Shown here in pieces: positions 1 through 12,281 of a DNA stretch of 64,000 bases. The first letter of the stretch is position 1; the number at the start of each line of letters is the position of its first letter. The stretch lies in contig CAMRHE010000358.1 of the NCBI GenBank assembly GCA_947044405.1, forward strand, positions 1,054,001 through 1,118,000, in the 5' to 3' direction. A program made the position numbers and the translations under genes. This DNA comes from Leptodactylus fallax. Lineage: Eukaryota; Chordata; Amphibia; Anura; Leptodactylidae. Under the pieces are notes generated by a model. That model was given only the letters and a program-made list of their open reading frames with translations. It had not been told where the DNA came from and searched no databases.

Positions 1-937
1 AGGTCTGGTAATTTTTACAGACTTTATACTGCATTCAATAAAGTGAATAAAGGTTTTTCATCTTTTCAAACATCTTAAAATGGCTTCATTTAAGCTAATA
101 AGCACTAAAAGCACCCAAAGAGCAGCCCCATATGGTGCAGTTTATGGGAACTGCAAACTACTTTCACTTAATGGTCAGTAGGGTCAAGCAGTATACAGTA
201 AGGGGATTCAAGCTTATCACATTGATCTTGATCAACCAGTATTGTAGTGATTTAGCTTGGAGATGCTGACTGGTAGAAACCCATGTGATAAGCAAAAATT
301 CTTTTGTTCTGCTCCACTAAGCTAATTGATTTAACGAGTACAACAAACAGTCTTCAGTCCCCAATGTGTGTTTCACAGTTTACACAACTAACTTCCATCG
401 CTAATATAGAGAAGTGAATAAATCTTAAATGGTCACTAACTTTTCAGACAACTTAGTCTTATTTAATAGAGCATGTGATTCCGAACTGTAATGCAATTTA
501 ATTAAAATGGTGCCATTTTGTGCCTGAAAAACCTCTCTAAAATTACTGCCACCTGGTGTCTCTCTTCTAGCTAATTTGCTGTTACCTCCCTGTTACCAGG
601 GAAGTTCTGTTCTTAGTTACCTTCGAAATCAAGAGTATTTCACAGTGAGTGGAGGGAGGAGGAGTTGTTATCTCTTCACACAGTGAATGGAGAAGGAAAG
701 GGGTTCTACTCACAGCCTCTACATGTCGGCACACAGCATTCCTGCCTGTGCACTGCAGGAACTGAGAGGATTCTGCAGCTTCTACAATGTAAGCAGAGTT
801 TACTAAGTACTTCTATGAATTTGTGACTAACAATTTGTGTTATTGTTGATGGGATGTTAGTCAAATTGTGCTCAGATTTCTCTTTTTCTGTGTTTAGGAT
901 CTGTTCAGCTGCATCATAACCTGAATTTCTAGTCCTG
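1..937. other. Intronic sequence, nothing recognised
   Basis: No open reading frame with recognisable homology, no repeat ends and no RNA gene were seen. By position it should be TTC27 intron downstream of the exon at 11760. Confidence 0.5.
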
Positions 938-1065
938 TGTGGCTCAGTGGTTAGCACTGTTGTATTGCAGCACTGGGGTTCTGCGTTCAAATCCAACCAA
1001 GGGCAACATCTGCATGGAGTTTTGTATGTTCTCCCTTTGTTTGTGTGGGTTTCCTGTTAAACAAC
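938..1065 (+). repeat. tRNA-headed SINE, 5' part only
   Basis: It has the RNA polymerase III promoter of a tRNA-derived head: an A box within TGGCTCAGTGG (940-950) and a B box within GTTCAAATCC (about 984-993). These are followed by the family body (ACATCTGCATGGAG, GTATGTTCTCCC). The copy stops at TTTCCTGTT, before the L2-like tail. Other copies lie at 7826, 10494, 50938, 54477 and 59553, all on the plus strand. Confidence 0.8.
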
Positions 1066-1393
1066 TGACCATTGTGGGTGTTGGGGATGAGAGCCTGTAC
1101 GGTAGCAACTAACTCCCCTACTCCACAATGCTGTGGGCACTTTGAGTCATTTGTCATGTTGTCATTATGGTTACTTAGGCTTTTCTCAGCTATTTGTTTG
1201 CTACTTTACAATTACTCCTGAGAAAAGTAAAATGTGCTGCAGCCATAATGGAGGCTATTAGCAGCATAAAAACTTATAGGGTACCACATATGAAGGCTGA
1301 TACAGACCACCCAGCAAGATCCTACAGAAATTTCAACTTTTGATGAAAAATCAGGTACCCTTTAAATTAGGTATTGGTATGAGCTACTGTCTG
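1066..1393. other. Intronic sequence, nothing recognised
   Basis: Unique-looking AT-rich sequence without coding or repeat signals that I can name. Confidence 0.45.
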
Positions 1394-1660
1394 TTAAAGG
1401 GGTATCCTGGGATTTTTATATTGATTTCCTATCTATGGGATAGGTCATCAAAATCAGATCAGTAGGGCTTCGACACCCAGCACTCCCACCAATCAGCTGA
1501 TTCAAAAGGCCATGGTGCTCGAGCAAGTGATGCAGCCTTTTCTTAGTGACTGATGTGAATGGGATTGAGCCAATCAGTGGGGTACCACCAAAATGACAAA
1601 GACATTTAGCCATTATTTGTCCCAAATATTTCTTGGCACTGTTCTCAGCTGCCCCAATGC
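1394..1660 (+). mobile_element. T2-type TTAA element, left-end fragment
   Basis: It starts TTAAAGGGGTATCC, which fits the TTAAAGGRR end described for the frog T2 family. The body (GGATAGGTCATCA, CCACCAATCAGCTGATT) belongs to a MITE type I know to be abundant in frog genomes. No matching right end is seen. The related right end GGGAATACCCCTTTAA appears alone near 10819-10834. Confidence 0.6.
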
Positions 1661-1832
1661 TGGTACCTGTGGCCTTACCCTTACTTTTGCTGGTACCATC
1701 TCATCATTTGATCTACTCACAAAGAACTGCTGATACTACCCCAAAAACCTTATTGAGGTTGTCTGGAGGTAAAACAGTCTGTGTTGCCCACAGTGATGAA
1801 TGAGAGTGCAGCTTTCATTTTTCCAGATCAGT

Positions 1833-2757
1833 TTAACCCTTTAATGAGGCAGCTAGTTTTGGTCTTTATATTGTGGTTATTTTTTTTTTTTTTTGCATCA
1901 GCACATTCCAAAAGACAAAACATTTTCATTTTTCCATCAAAACAGCTTTATGAAGCATTTTTTTGCAGGATGTATTGTATGTTTAATGGCACCATTATAG
2001 AGTAAACACAAGTTATTGGTAATTATTAACTTTTTGTTGGGGGATAGAAAATAACACTTCCGTTCTATTCCAGCAACAATAACATACTCCCTTTATTCTG
2101 CAGGTCAGTATGATATCAGTATGTGAGTATCAAATGTATATAGTTTTTTTTTTTTTTTTTACTATTTTACTAATTTTACAAAATAAAATGTATCATTTGT
2201 TTTGCTATCATATTCTTATAACCGTAACTGTTCTTTTTTCCTTGTGTAACAGGCAGGTTTTTGAGTGACAAACTTCAGATTTGATTGGCAGCAATTTGGG
2301 GTAAGTATGACTTTTTGTTCAACCCAGCTCCTTAAAATAGAATAAAAAGTGATCAAAAACATCAATTTTGGAATTGATTGTAATTTTTAATTTTTTATTA
2401 AATAGTGTTCTCTTTGTAATATTTTAAAAAAAGGTTTATAGGGCTGTCATGTGGCTTGTTTTTTTTTGTGGTATAAGATACAGTTTTCATTGGTACCATT
2501 CTGAGATACATATGACATTTTGACTCCTTTTTTTTTCATTTTTGGAAGGCAGGATAAACACAAAACAGAAACTATGCCAATGTCAGGCAACAAAGACAAT
2601 TTTTCTATTAGACAGATAAATGAGGCTCTAAATGTTTTAACACTGCAATATAGAATTCCACACAACTGATAGAGTGAAATCGATTGGTTCCTGCAATATC
2701 AAGAGTGTAGCATGCAGTAGTCAATGGCATTTATCTCCCAGAGAACACAAGGGTTAA
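1833..2757. mobile_element. piggyBac-like TTAA element (non-autonomous)
   Basis: It is bounded by TTAACCCTTTAATG at 1833 and ACAAGGGTTAA ending at 2757: short inverted ends starting CCCTT with TTAA on both sides. The interior has the T-rich runs and the phrase TTTAATGGCACCATT shared with other frog elements of this type. There is no transposase. The boundaries are inferred from short ends only. Confidence 0.45.
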
Positions 2758-2952
2758 AATCTCATCAGCTTGATCTTAGTTTGGCAACAGCAGATGTTTC
2801 ACATCAAAGAACATGAAATATTATTGCACTGGATGATAGAAGGGGTCCCTGAATGATCATCTTTCTTGAAATACGGCTAGAGATTAAACATTAGGTGATG
2901 TATGAATGCTACTAAAGGGTCCCAGGGTTATCTTAAACATAGTATGCAGTAT

Positions 2953-3752
2953 TTAAAGAGGACTTGTCACCAGGTCTAAAAATCCTATTGACATACACCA
3001 TCTAAGGGTATGTTCACACAGAGTTTTATGCAGACTGATTTTGAGGCGGAATCCGCCTCAAAAAACGCCTCCCATTCATTTCAATGAGAGTCAGTAGCAG
3101 TTTTTTTCCTCTAGCTGATTTTTTTTAAGTAGAGGAAAAAAAAAGCGACATGACCTATCTTCAGGCGGATTCCGCCTTGAAAAGCCCATTGAAATCAATG
3201 CGAGGCGGAAAAAACGCTGGCATATTTTGCAAAAACCGCATCAAAAACAGCTGCCGTTTTCTTAAAGAGAAGTTTCCAGGTCCATTCAGCATGCTGGAGA
3301 AAAAAACCCGTGGCAAAAAACGAGACGAAAAACACGTCAAAAAACGCATCATGTAAAAAAACGTGTCAAAAAAACGTTTCCTAATTCCTGATTTTTTCAG
3401 CTTGCAAAAAACTCCATGTGAACATACCCTTAACCATCTGATAGGTGTTGACACTCTTCGCATTTTGGTTATCGAAATCTGTTCTACCATTCCAAAGATT
3501 TAAGCTCTTTTTCTGTTGATACAAATTAGGGTAAACTAGTCAAGTGTCTTCTGTGGTTTCTCTGTGGGTGGAATGAACTTTCATGAACTGTTCCTGCCTA
3601 CTTGGCTATACTATAGTTTGCATCAACCACTAAATTAACCACTAAACTGAATGAATCTGGATAAACAAAACACCCAAATATTCAGAGTGACAGCAGCTAT
3701 CAGATGCTGTATGTCATTGGGACTTTCAGACCTGGTGATAGGTCATCTTTAA
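2953..3752. mobile_element. T2-like TTAA element carrying a nested MITE
   Basis: The left end is TTAAAGAGGACTTGTCACCAGG (first 20 bases from 2953). The right end near 3727-3752 is its reverse complement with a few changes (ACCTGGTGATAGGTCATCTTTAA). TTAA flanks both ends, at 2953-2956 and 3749-3752. The element is 792 bp, non-coding, and interrupted by a Harbinger-like MITE at 3006-3430. The minus-strand ORF across this region (3161-3490) is an artefact of the A/T-rich interior. Confidence 0.75.
3006..3430. mobile_element. PIF/Harbinger-like MITE, nested
   Basis: The inverted ends are GGGTATGTTCACA and TGTGAACATACCC. TAA flanks both sides (3003-3005 and 3431-3433), a 3-bp target duplication of the PIF/Harbinger type. 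The interior has the family palindromes GGCGGAATCCGCC and GGCGGATTCCGCC. It sits inside the T2-like element, so it is younger. A second, more decayed copy is at 57518-57853. Confidence 0.7.
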
Positions 3753-5290
3753 GTATATATTGCAGAAGGGAAGACAATAAGGCTGATCAATAACCGATGA
3801 GAAAGAGGAAGGAACAAAAATGAAGGGTATTTTCCACTAAAACTAAAATTATCTGCAACCAAGAGGAGATGATCTTCAATCCTCAGAGGTGGTCGATATC
3901 ATACCATGGTGGGCATACACATACCATTTGTAAATAGCTAAAAGAACAAAATCCATAAGGAAAAAGGTCATAAAAAAATAAACATGGGATATGCAGGTGA
4001 AAACAATCTTTGAGAGAATGTGTTTTTTTTTTTTGTTTTTTTACAAAAAAGATAGAACAACGGGATCTGTTAACCTGCAAATTGCCCCCCTTTACAAAAA
4101 ATGGGATGAGCAGCAAAGACCAGACATATCAATCCAAGGAACTGGTTTCCATGGGTTGCTCTGTCTTTGTTTATCTGCTTATCACACTGTGCATATTGCT
4201 CTTTAATTTGTAAGGGACTGCAGGGGACCCAATAGAGAAGAGGCACCCTCTGTGCATCTTGAGCTTGGATATATATGTATACATATAAAGACAAAGTTTG
4301 ATGTTCATCCCTTTGGCAAGCAGATGCTGGAAATTTGGCAAGAAAAAAACAAAAAAATGCCAAACTTTTGTCAGACTAGGCAGACTGTTCTGACATTCTA
4401 GACCGTATTCTGAGGTTAAACAAATAGTGACATAATTATCCTGGACTAAAAACGGGTCCTTAAATTTGAAAAACTATGTCTTAGATTATAGACCGAAGGT
4501 AATACAGAGGTTTCATTAGAGGTGACACAATAAGACTGTAATGATATCAGCCAGAATAAACATTATGTTTGATGAGTAGAAAAGTATAAGGAAAGGTTAA
4601 GCACAAGATGTGACTATGGCAATGCTAGGAACACAGGAGCTAAGATATGCACGTTACAATAACTAAAGGGAATGATGGCAACTCAAAGGTGCTCATTCAG
4701 TAGTCCTTGGTCCCCCTTTTCCATTTGGGAACTATAAAGTATGTTAGCAGTATGTAAAGTGAACATGATAATGCACTATAATCTGCAGGCAGCATGTTAT
4801 AGAGCAAAAGGAGCTCTGCAGACTAACATATAGTTTTATGGGAAACGATTTAGTATAATTTGTCAATTATTCATTTATATTTATATCTTTGCTCTTTCAA
4901 TGTTGGGTCTTATATCCTTGATATTGTATTACGCTTCTATATTTAGAAGTATGTATATTCTTGACTTAGTCTAGTATTCAGTGTATTAGTGTTAGATAAT
5001 ATACATATTTTATTATCTTGAGTATACATTTCGTGATATTGTGATTAGATATTAATAGCCCACACTAATTTTCCTTTAACATAATCATGGGGATTGGTCC
5101 TACTTGATAGACAGCCCCCTGTGCCTAGAGAGATAGCTGTCAATCACTGATAGGACCACCCATTTGACTATATGACTTTTTCTAAGCACAGAAAGAGCAA
5201 CATAAGATAAAATGTTTTCCCACAAAAACTATACCAGTCTGTTCAGCTCCTCCTGCTCAATAACATGCTGTCTGCAGATTAGACTGCATT
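3753..5290. other. Intronic sequence, nothing recognised
   Basis: AT-rich, with poly-T and poly-A runs near 4021-4040 and an AT-rich dinucleotide patch near 4268-4290. No gene, and no repeat that I can name. Confidence 0.45.
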
Positions 5291-5381
5291 TTAAGGCTGC
5301 GGTCACACAAGCAGGGCTTTTCTCTCCACTGATTTCGGCGGACCCAAAAAACGGAAACCTGAACGCTAGTGTGAAACTAGA
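5291..5381. mobile_element. Short MITE of a family with copies at 13020 and 14103
   Basis: It begins TTAAGGCTGCGGTCACAC and ends CGCTAGTGTGAAACTAGAG, with the body GCGGACCCAAAAAACGGA. The same body and right end recur at 13020-13212 and 14103-14347. It is non-coding; the shared right end (CACTAGTGTGAA...) defines the family. Confidence 0.55.
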
Positions 5382-6229
5382 GTCAGAGTGACAGGTTCAC
5401 TTGAACAGTAGTGCAAACAACTCCCAAGAGTCGTGGGCTCTTGTGAGTGTAGTCTAGCAGAATTGTGGCAGTTTGGAAGCTCACAGCGTCACATATCTCT
5501 GTAAATTCAGATCACATCAGTCACAGTCAGGTCTGGAAATACAGCATATACAATAGGCACCACATTTCTCATGCCAAATAAATTTGTGTGAAAGGACCTT
5601 GGAGAGAGACCACATTTGTTTTTCTATATTTTGCAGTGATCTTGAAAAAGTAAAAGTCTCCTTGGTTAGTATGGACAGGAATTAAATTTACTATAACCTA
5701 TGTATAGCTTTAAGTTTAGCAAAGTGTCTGTAGTGGTTGTGTAGATCCTGCCTGGGGAAGATTAAGTAAGGACTAAGAATTTGAGATTATATCCCTCGAC
5801 TATACAGATGGCAGACAAAAGCCGATGGTGACCCCTAGTGTCCTTGTTTTACCTTAATAAACAACAATAGATGGTAGCTATACTTGTAAAGCTTAAGCAA
5901 TATACAAATACTAAACCTCTATATGCAACATGGAATACATCAACTGGATATATGGACATACTGTACATAGATTGGTTGTCAGTTATGCACGTTCCCTTTC
6001 TATGTAAAACACTACACATTGTATATCACAAGATAAATATCAATTACATTGAAGCCAGGGGATAATGACACCTAACCAAACTTTATTCTTTGTGATCAGT
6101 AATCTCTCAAGTATCCATGGCTGTCCTCCAGCTCTAGAAACCCAAGTAAATAATCTAACAACATCTAATAAGAACCTCATAATGTTCTGTGATCTGTCGA
6201 AAGATCATAAAAACTGATTAGAACGGGTC
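5382..6229. other. Intronic sequence, nothing recognised
   Basis: No coding or repeat signature that I can name. Confidence 0.4.
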
Positions 6230-6790
6230 ATTTACAAAACCCAATGATTTCAATGGGTTTTTAAACCATTCGCAGGTGTGCGTTTGGAGCATTTCCACAG
6301 TGTATCCGCTCTTTTGGATGGAGAAAAAAGTCAGACTTGCAGCACTTTTGCATGACGATTTTGCACAATGATACACGATGGACAGCAACAAATCTGTTTT
6401 GTTTTTGTTTTAATTTTTTTTTTTATATTGAGGTCTATGGAAGGAGGACACACATGGATTACCAAGAGATAGTATATTCTAAGCATACAGACTGTGCATG
6501 CACAGAATGAAGAATGAAGAAGAAGGGGCAGAGAACGGATCTGCCAAAAACGGACACAGACAGACAGTTTTTTGACTGATACCTACTGATGGATCTGTCA
6601 AAATAGACAGATTATGGTATGCGGTGTGTAACCGTTTGTGTCTGTTTATTGATGAATCCATTGTTTTGTTTTTTTGTTGCTTTTTTTTGAGACGCATTCG
6701 CAACGGGCAGATACCAGGTGCATATGTGAACATTGTGTAATGGATGCATAAAAGACTGACAAAAATCACACATTTAACTTTTATAAAGCG
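6230..6790. repeat. Degenerate MITE-like region
   Basis: The stretch has words typical of frog Harbinger-like MITEs (CCAATGATTTCAATGGGT, ACGGATCTG, GAGACGCATTCGCAACGGGC) and a right part ending TGTGAACATTGTG. I could not define matching termini, so the family is uncertain. Confidence 0.35.
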
Positions 6791-7825
6791 TATTGGTCAT
6801 ACAATACCATAACACTAAATAATGAGACGTATTACAATGACGACCTGTACAATAACTATAACCATCTAATTTTGTAAAACTATAGTTTATGTAAGAAAGT
6901 GAGACAGCACTACCTCTTAACCATTTCAGTCACCTCACAAATAAATCAAAGGTGAGACTATTATGGAGCTCTGATCTTGATCGTGTCAGACACAGTCCTA
7001 TTTTTATGCAACACAGTGGAGGATGTGCACCAGTTTTATGGTTTGGAGGCATTTTTGCAGTGTCCATGCACTTTCCTGAAAAAGTGGTGTGGCGAGGGTG
7101 TGCTAGGGGTGGGGTCATTGGCCCTGACAAATTTATTATCATTTATATCAGTTTTCTTGGAGCTGACATAGCATTCACTATAGGCACAGAGCCTGGCAGA
7201 GGATGCACCTCACTTACAGCACAACATAACTCCCCCAGTGAGATGAAAAGCAAGAACGGCATTCACTATTTCTATCAAATCATCCTCCGTTATTATTAAA
7301 ACCAGTAGTGGGAGAGAGATGGGTATGCCCAGCGCTCCTTGTGCATACATCTTTCCTGCCGCTGTTTTTAATGTGCCATAAAAAAGGATGATCTTACAGA
7401 AAAGGTGAGTTGCACTCTCGCTTTTTTCTTTTACCATCTTGAGCAATTTTGTAAAACTACTTGGCTTAATAAATTAGAAATAGCATGCTGATGTATATCA
7501 TATGCTACCTAAAAATGAAAATTTACAAAAAAAAATACATAAAAAACTTCAACTTGCGCTTAAAAAGAAATGGTACCTAAACTTAAAAATGAATAAAGAC
7601 GACTGGAGAGATTAATATAAAAAAGAAGAGCACAAATTTGGAAACCAATAAAAGAGAAATCATTTATCTTTGAGCCCTGCATAGTAGGCAGGGCTATTCT
7701 ACCATATTGGTGGGCCAGTTCAAAGTTTTCTTAAGTGTCCCCCTCCCCTACATAATTTATTGGCCCTCTCAAATGTCCCACACAATATACAGTAGTGTCC
7801 ACTGCCTACACAGTGAAAGTTGTGC
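6791..7825. other. Intronic sequence, unclassified
   Basis: The segment from about 7035 to 7265 (GGGGTGGGGTCATTGG and following) has the look of an old dispersed repeat. The overlapping short ORFs on both strands show no homology that I recognise. Confidence 0.35.
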
Positions 7826-7954
7826 CACAAACTCCAAAGACATACTGATAGGGAATGTAGATTGTGAGCCCTATATGGGACAGTGACTGTCAATGTCTGT
7901 AAAGCGCTGCAGAATATGATGGCGCTATATAAGTAAGCTAAATAAATAAATAAT
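7826..7954 (+). repeat. tRNA-headed SINE, 3' tail only
   Basis: It contains the diagnostic tail words ACTCCAAAGACATACTGATA, AGATTGTGAGCCC and GGCGCTATATAAGTAAG, then an AATAAATA tail. The tRNA-like head is missing, as expected for 5' truncation during retrotransposition. Confidence 0.8.
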
Positions 7955-8873
7955 GTCATTTATCCCCTATCCACAGATAACTGAGGGTCTCATTGTTGAG
8001 ACTTCCAGAAATCAGGGGAACGAAGGAATGAAAATTCCCCTATATGATCATGTGAATGAAGTGCTGGTGTGCTTGCATGACCAGCACTCCCGTCACTTCT
8101 ATACAGCAGCCTGAGGTCAGCATCCCAGACTATTGCAGAATCCTGTATTTTAATCCTGTAAATTACTATGAAATATGCAGATAAGGAACAAATAAATACT
8201 AAGTAACTCATTTTTTAATCCTAAACACAGTAAGTCTTTGTAAAAAAAGCAGAAATGCTATGTTCTTACAGGCATTGATGAACAACCACTTGCCTATGGG
8301 CCTCTGTAAAGAACACTGCTGATGAGATGCTGGCACTCCTGCACAGAGGTTTCCGAAGTGCCAGAACATTCCTATGTAATTTGCCATGTTGAATTAATTG
8401 AAAACACTAGAGGATCTACCACCAAGTCTTGGCGGCAGGTTTGGTTCTGCTGTGCACACACATAGGAACATTTTAACTTCGGAATTCAGAACACATCCAA
8501 AAGACAATTTACACCATCTTTACGCATAAACAATAAAATAATAACATACATAATATGTTCCAGCGATGTGAGCATGCAGTCTCCAATAGAGGACCTGTCA
8601 CCACCACCACATGTCTGTTGTAGAATATGAAGTACTTGCATAAAACAAGAAATAACAATCCTGGAGAATCTTTGCTTGGAACTCTGTGTTGTGCTGTTCC
8701 TCTGTTATTCTTCCTGAACATTGAGTCTTACCATTCTACTTTGTCCCAATACAGGCAGCATGGACTGGACAGTTACAGGGAATGAGATTGCCAATTCTAA
8801 TAATATGCAATACTTATTACACATTTTTTAGTTTATGCATTATGATTTTGTATTTGTATTCACCATTATTATA
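7955..8873. other. Intronic sequence, nothing recognised
   Basis: No recognisable coding or repeat features. Confidence 0.4.
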
Positions 8874-8875
8874 TA

Positions 8876-10478
8876 CAGTGGGGAAAAAAAGTATTTAGTC
8901 AGCCACCAATTCTACAAGTTCTCCCACTTAAAAAGATGAGGCCGGCCTGTAATTGTCATCATAGGTAGACCTCAACTATGAGAGACAAAATGAGAAAACA
9001 AATCCAGAAAATCACATTGTCTGATTTTTAAAGAATTTATTTGCAAATTATGGTGGAAAATAAGTATTTGGTCAATAACAAAAGTTCACCTCAATACTTT
9101 GTTATATATCCTTTATTGGCAATGACAGAGGTCAAACGTTTTCTGTAAGTCTTCACAAGGATGGCCCACACTATTGCTGGTATGTTGGCCCATTCCTCCA
9201 TGCAGATCTCCTCTAGAGCAGTGATGTTTTGGGGCTGTCGCTGGGCAACACGGACTTTCAACTCCCTCCAAAGGTTTTCTATGGGGCTGAGATCTGGAGA
9301 CTAGCTAGGCCACTCCAGGACCTTGAAAGGCTTCTTACGAAGCCACTCCTTTGTTACCCTGGCGGTGTGCTTGGGATCATTGTCATGCTGAAAGACCCAG
9401 CCACGTTTCATCTTCAATGCCCTTGCTGGTGGAAGGAGGTTTGCACTCAAAATCTCACGATACATGGCCCCATTCATTCTTTCATGTACATGGATCAGTC
9501 GTCCTGGTCCCTTTGCAGAGAAACAGCCCCAAAGCATGATGTTGCCACCCCCATGCTTCACAGTAGGTATGGTGTTCTTTGGATGCAACTCAGCATTCAC
9601 TCTCCTCCAAACACAATGAGTTGTGTTTCTACCAAACAGTTCTACTTTGGTTTCATCTGACCATATGACATTCTCCCAATACTCTTCTGGAACATCCAAA
9701 TGCTCTCTAGCAAACTTCAGACAGGCCCAGATATGTAATGGCTTAAGCAGAGGGACAGGTCTGGCACTGCAAGATCTGAGTGCCTGGCGGCGTAGTGTGT
9801 TACTGATGGTAGCCTTTGTTACGTTAGTCCCAGCTTTCTGCAAGTCATTCACTAGGTCCCTCCGTGTGGTTCTGGGATTTTTGCTCACTGTTCTTGCGAT
9901 CATTTTGACCCCACGGGGTGAGATCTTGCGTGGAGCCCCTGATCGAGGGACATTATCAGTGGTCTTGTATGTCTTCCATTTTCTAATTATTGCTCCCACA
10001 GTTGATTTCTTCACACCAAGCTGCTTGCCTATTGCAGATTCAGTCTTCCCAGCCTGGTGCAGGTCTACAATTTTGTTTCTGGTGTCCTTCCACAGCTCTT
10101 TGGTCTTCACCATAGTGGAGTTTGGAGTGTGACTGTTTGAGGTTGTGGACAGGTGTCTTTTATACTGATAACAATGTCAAGCAGGTGCCATTACTAAAAG
10201 TAATGAGTGAAGGACAGAGGAGCCTCTTAAAGAAGAAGTTACAGGTCTGTGAGAGCCAGAAATCTTGCTTGTTTGTAGGTGACCAAATACTTATTTTCTA
10301 CCATAATTTGCAAATAAATTCTTAAAAAATCAGTCAATGTGATTTTCTGGATTTGTTTTCTCATTTTGTCTCTCATAGTTGAGGTCTACCTATGATGTCA
10401 ATTACAGGCCTCTCTCATCTTTTTAAGTGGGAGAACTTGCACAATTGGTGGCTGACTAAATACTTTTTTTCCCCACTG
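8876..10478 (-). mobile_element. Tc1 element with 198-bp inverted repeats (copy A)
   Basis: The element is flanked by TA at 8874-8875 and 10479-10480. The termini are CAGTGGGGAAAAAAAGTATT and its reverse complement. The inverted repeats are about 198 bp each (8876-9073 and 10281-10478) and differ at roughly ten positions. Total length is 1603 bp, normal for vertebrate Tc1. A transposase gene on the minus strand (9091-10113) carries one premature stop. A SINE tail starts 16 bp past the right end. Confidence 0.95.
9091..10113 (-). pseudogene. Tc1 transposase, one in-frame stop
   Basis: The reading frame starts at the ATG at 10113 ([10 protein letters not shown]) and would end at the TGA at 9091-9093, giving 340 residues, the usual Tc1 length. 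Residues 1-50 form the first paired-type helix-turn-helix. The DDE domain has catalytic Asp153 in WSDETK and Asp244 in [13 protein letters not shown] at 9301-9303, most simply a CAG glutamine mutated to TAG, falls at codon 271. This is after the second Asp but before the third acidic residue, Glu279 (in SPIENLW), 34 residues beyond Asp244. The truncated 270-aa product lacks the catalytic glutamate and should be inactive. The rest of the frame (9094-9300) is open, so the damage is a single substitution. Tc1 transposases cut and paste by DDE chemistry at TA sites. Confidence 0.95.
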
Positions 10479-10493
10479 TATAGTTAGGATATT

Positions 10494-10632
10494 TTCCTCC
10501 CACACTCCAAAGACATACTGGTAGGAAATATAGATTGTGAGCCCTATATGGGACAGTGGCTGTCAATGTCTGTAAAGCACTGCCGAATAAGATGGCTCTA
10601 TACAAGTAATCATAATAAATAAATAAATAATA
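10494..10632 (+). repeat. tRNA-headed SINE, 3' tail only
   Basis: The tail words CACACTCCAAAGACATACTG, AGATTGTGAGCCC and TGTCAATGTCTGTAAAGC, then an AATAAATAAATAA tail. It starts 16 bp after the right end of Tc1 copy A. Confidence 0.8.
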
Positions 10633-11759
10633 TTGTTTATGCATTGTTTTAACTTGTGTTCCAGTTTAGTGATACTGTATCTCTCTCAGGCAGCCTGCCA
10701 TGTGTTTTCTGTAACTGCCATCTGGCCCTTTGATTTAGGATTCTATATGCAAACTCATATATTCTTTAACAAATAATCTAACAGTTATTTAACTTTATTA
10801 ATTGGATTCAACTGTGATGGGAATACCCCTTTAATACTGATATAAATACAAAAAGAATTTGTAATGCAATTTTCTCACAATGGACAAAAAGTGCAGTTCA
10901 GAAGTAAACTAAACACTATGCTGTATATTCTAATATGTGGTCTTTCCCATTTGTTTATTGGGTCCTTTCTATCTATCCTCAGGATATTCAGTGCTTTACA
11001 ATATTTCAAAATTGCACTTTTTCCCTACACAGTGGATTCGAGAGTTTTAAAAATTTGTGTTGATATGTGGTAGATAACACATAGAGAAATCTTCTTGTAT
11101 TATTAAATCTAAATTGGCACAGACCAATTGCTAAGACAATACATATCCTAAATTCTAATGTGGATATACTTTTTAGCATTTTTTTTTAACATCTTTATCT
11201 TTAGCACAAAATCTTTAGCACAAAAATATTAATTAAAAATCAAAATATAATATTGGGGAAGATTAACTAGAAATCCACGTCACTTTTTTTTTTTTTTTTT
11301 TTGAGGGGGGGACCTTGGTGTAAACGATGGCTAAAATCGACGCCAGATGCTTGCTTTTTAAAAAAAACGCACATAGCTCCGGGGAGACATGCCTTATTCA
11401 AGACAAGGAGTGCGCTTTATCATGAATTAAGCGCATCTTTGCCAGCACAGGGGCCATCAAGACCAACGTACAATACAGAAGTCTTGATGAATCCCTCATA
11501 GTCTTTAATATTTCTTTCAGGTCTATGAAAACTACATTGCTTTTTAAGAGATAAATAAGAAATAATTTATAAGAATCGAAACAACAGACAAAAAAGTGTT
11601 GACCAAAAGCTTTGTATAACCAGTATATGCAGAACCCGGTCCTTTAGTATTGTAACTTCAGAGCAATTGATTTGACCAGATTTTTATCTGTCCAATAGAT
11701 ATCTAGCTTTATACATAAGTCTTTAACAGGACAATCTGTATGGGAAATTAGACTCTTAC
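10633..11759. other. Intronic sequence with a T2-type right end
   Basis: At 10819-10834 there is GGGAATACCCCTTTAA, the right end of the T2-type elements seen at 1394, 41797 and 58680. A poly-T run lies at about 11285-11302. Otherwise nothing recognised. Confidence 0.45.
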
Positions 11760-11924
11760 CAGTTAAATTAACTTGAAGCTTGGTCATGTTCTTCACATGG
11801 GTAAGATGCTCCTTTGCTTTCTTGTATTCATAGAAATAGAGACACACATATCCACATTCAAGATGAAGCTGCACAAGCAAGTCTTGAGCTCCTTTTTCCA
11901 AAAATAGGTCTTCAATTTTTGGGA
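11760..11924 (-). CDS. TTC27: TTC27 internal exon (third)
   Basis: A 165-bp exon: two bases finishing a codon, 54 codons, then one base. The minus-strand acceptor is TTTTCTCTTAG and the donor is ACTG|GTAAGA. The peptide contains PKIEDLFLEKGAQ, then LVQLHLECGYVCLYFYEYKK and ends KLQVNLT, matching human TTC27 (QFHLECAYVFLYYYEYRK ... QLQIDLTG). The phase agrees with the exon at 32307, so the three exons are contiguous in the mRNA. The reading frame stays open into the flanking intron, but the splice sites define the exon sharply. The next exon, expected to start with the segment equivalent to human ALGKRTRFQENY, was not found between 1 and 11759, so it is probably beyond the window start. Confidence 0.92.
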
Positions 11925-12281
11925 CTAAGAGAAAACAAAAGTAGAAAAACAGAATTGCTTGATGAATAAATATGGTATGAAGAAGATCTATATAAATACA
12001 CACCTTTCTTAAAATCACATACCCAATTAATTACATCTCTGCTAAAATGGCAAAAGGGTTGGGACAACAGTACGACAAGACAGATTTTTGCAAAAATCAA
12101 TACAATTCACCATATATTCTATTTATAAGACTGTAATATGTACTCAGCAGCGAGAAAAAAATGTATTAAAAAATGTACATCCCATTCTGTAAAGACGGAT
12201 TGATGTAGCAATGTCTCCTTTGCCTATTCCCTGAACATAGAGAGAACTATACAGCCATATATTCTTCTGTCCCTGCTTCTA

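Noticed and set aside
706..996. 96-aa minus-strand ORF
   Set aside because: Runs antisense through the SINE head; the LTTEPH motif is the complement of the A-box region and recurs antisense to the SINE at 54477.
938..1000. A tRNA gene at the SINE head
   Set aside because: A and B boxes are present, but the sequence does not close into a tRNA cloverleaf and continues into the SINE body.
9229..9660. 143-aa and 169-aa plus-strand ORFs over Tc1 copy A
   Set aside because: Shadows antisense to the transposase frame.
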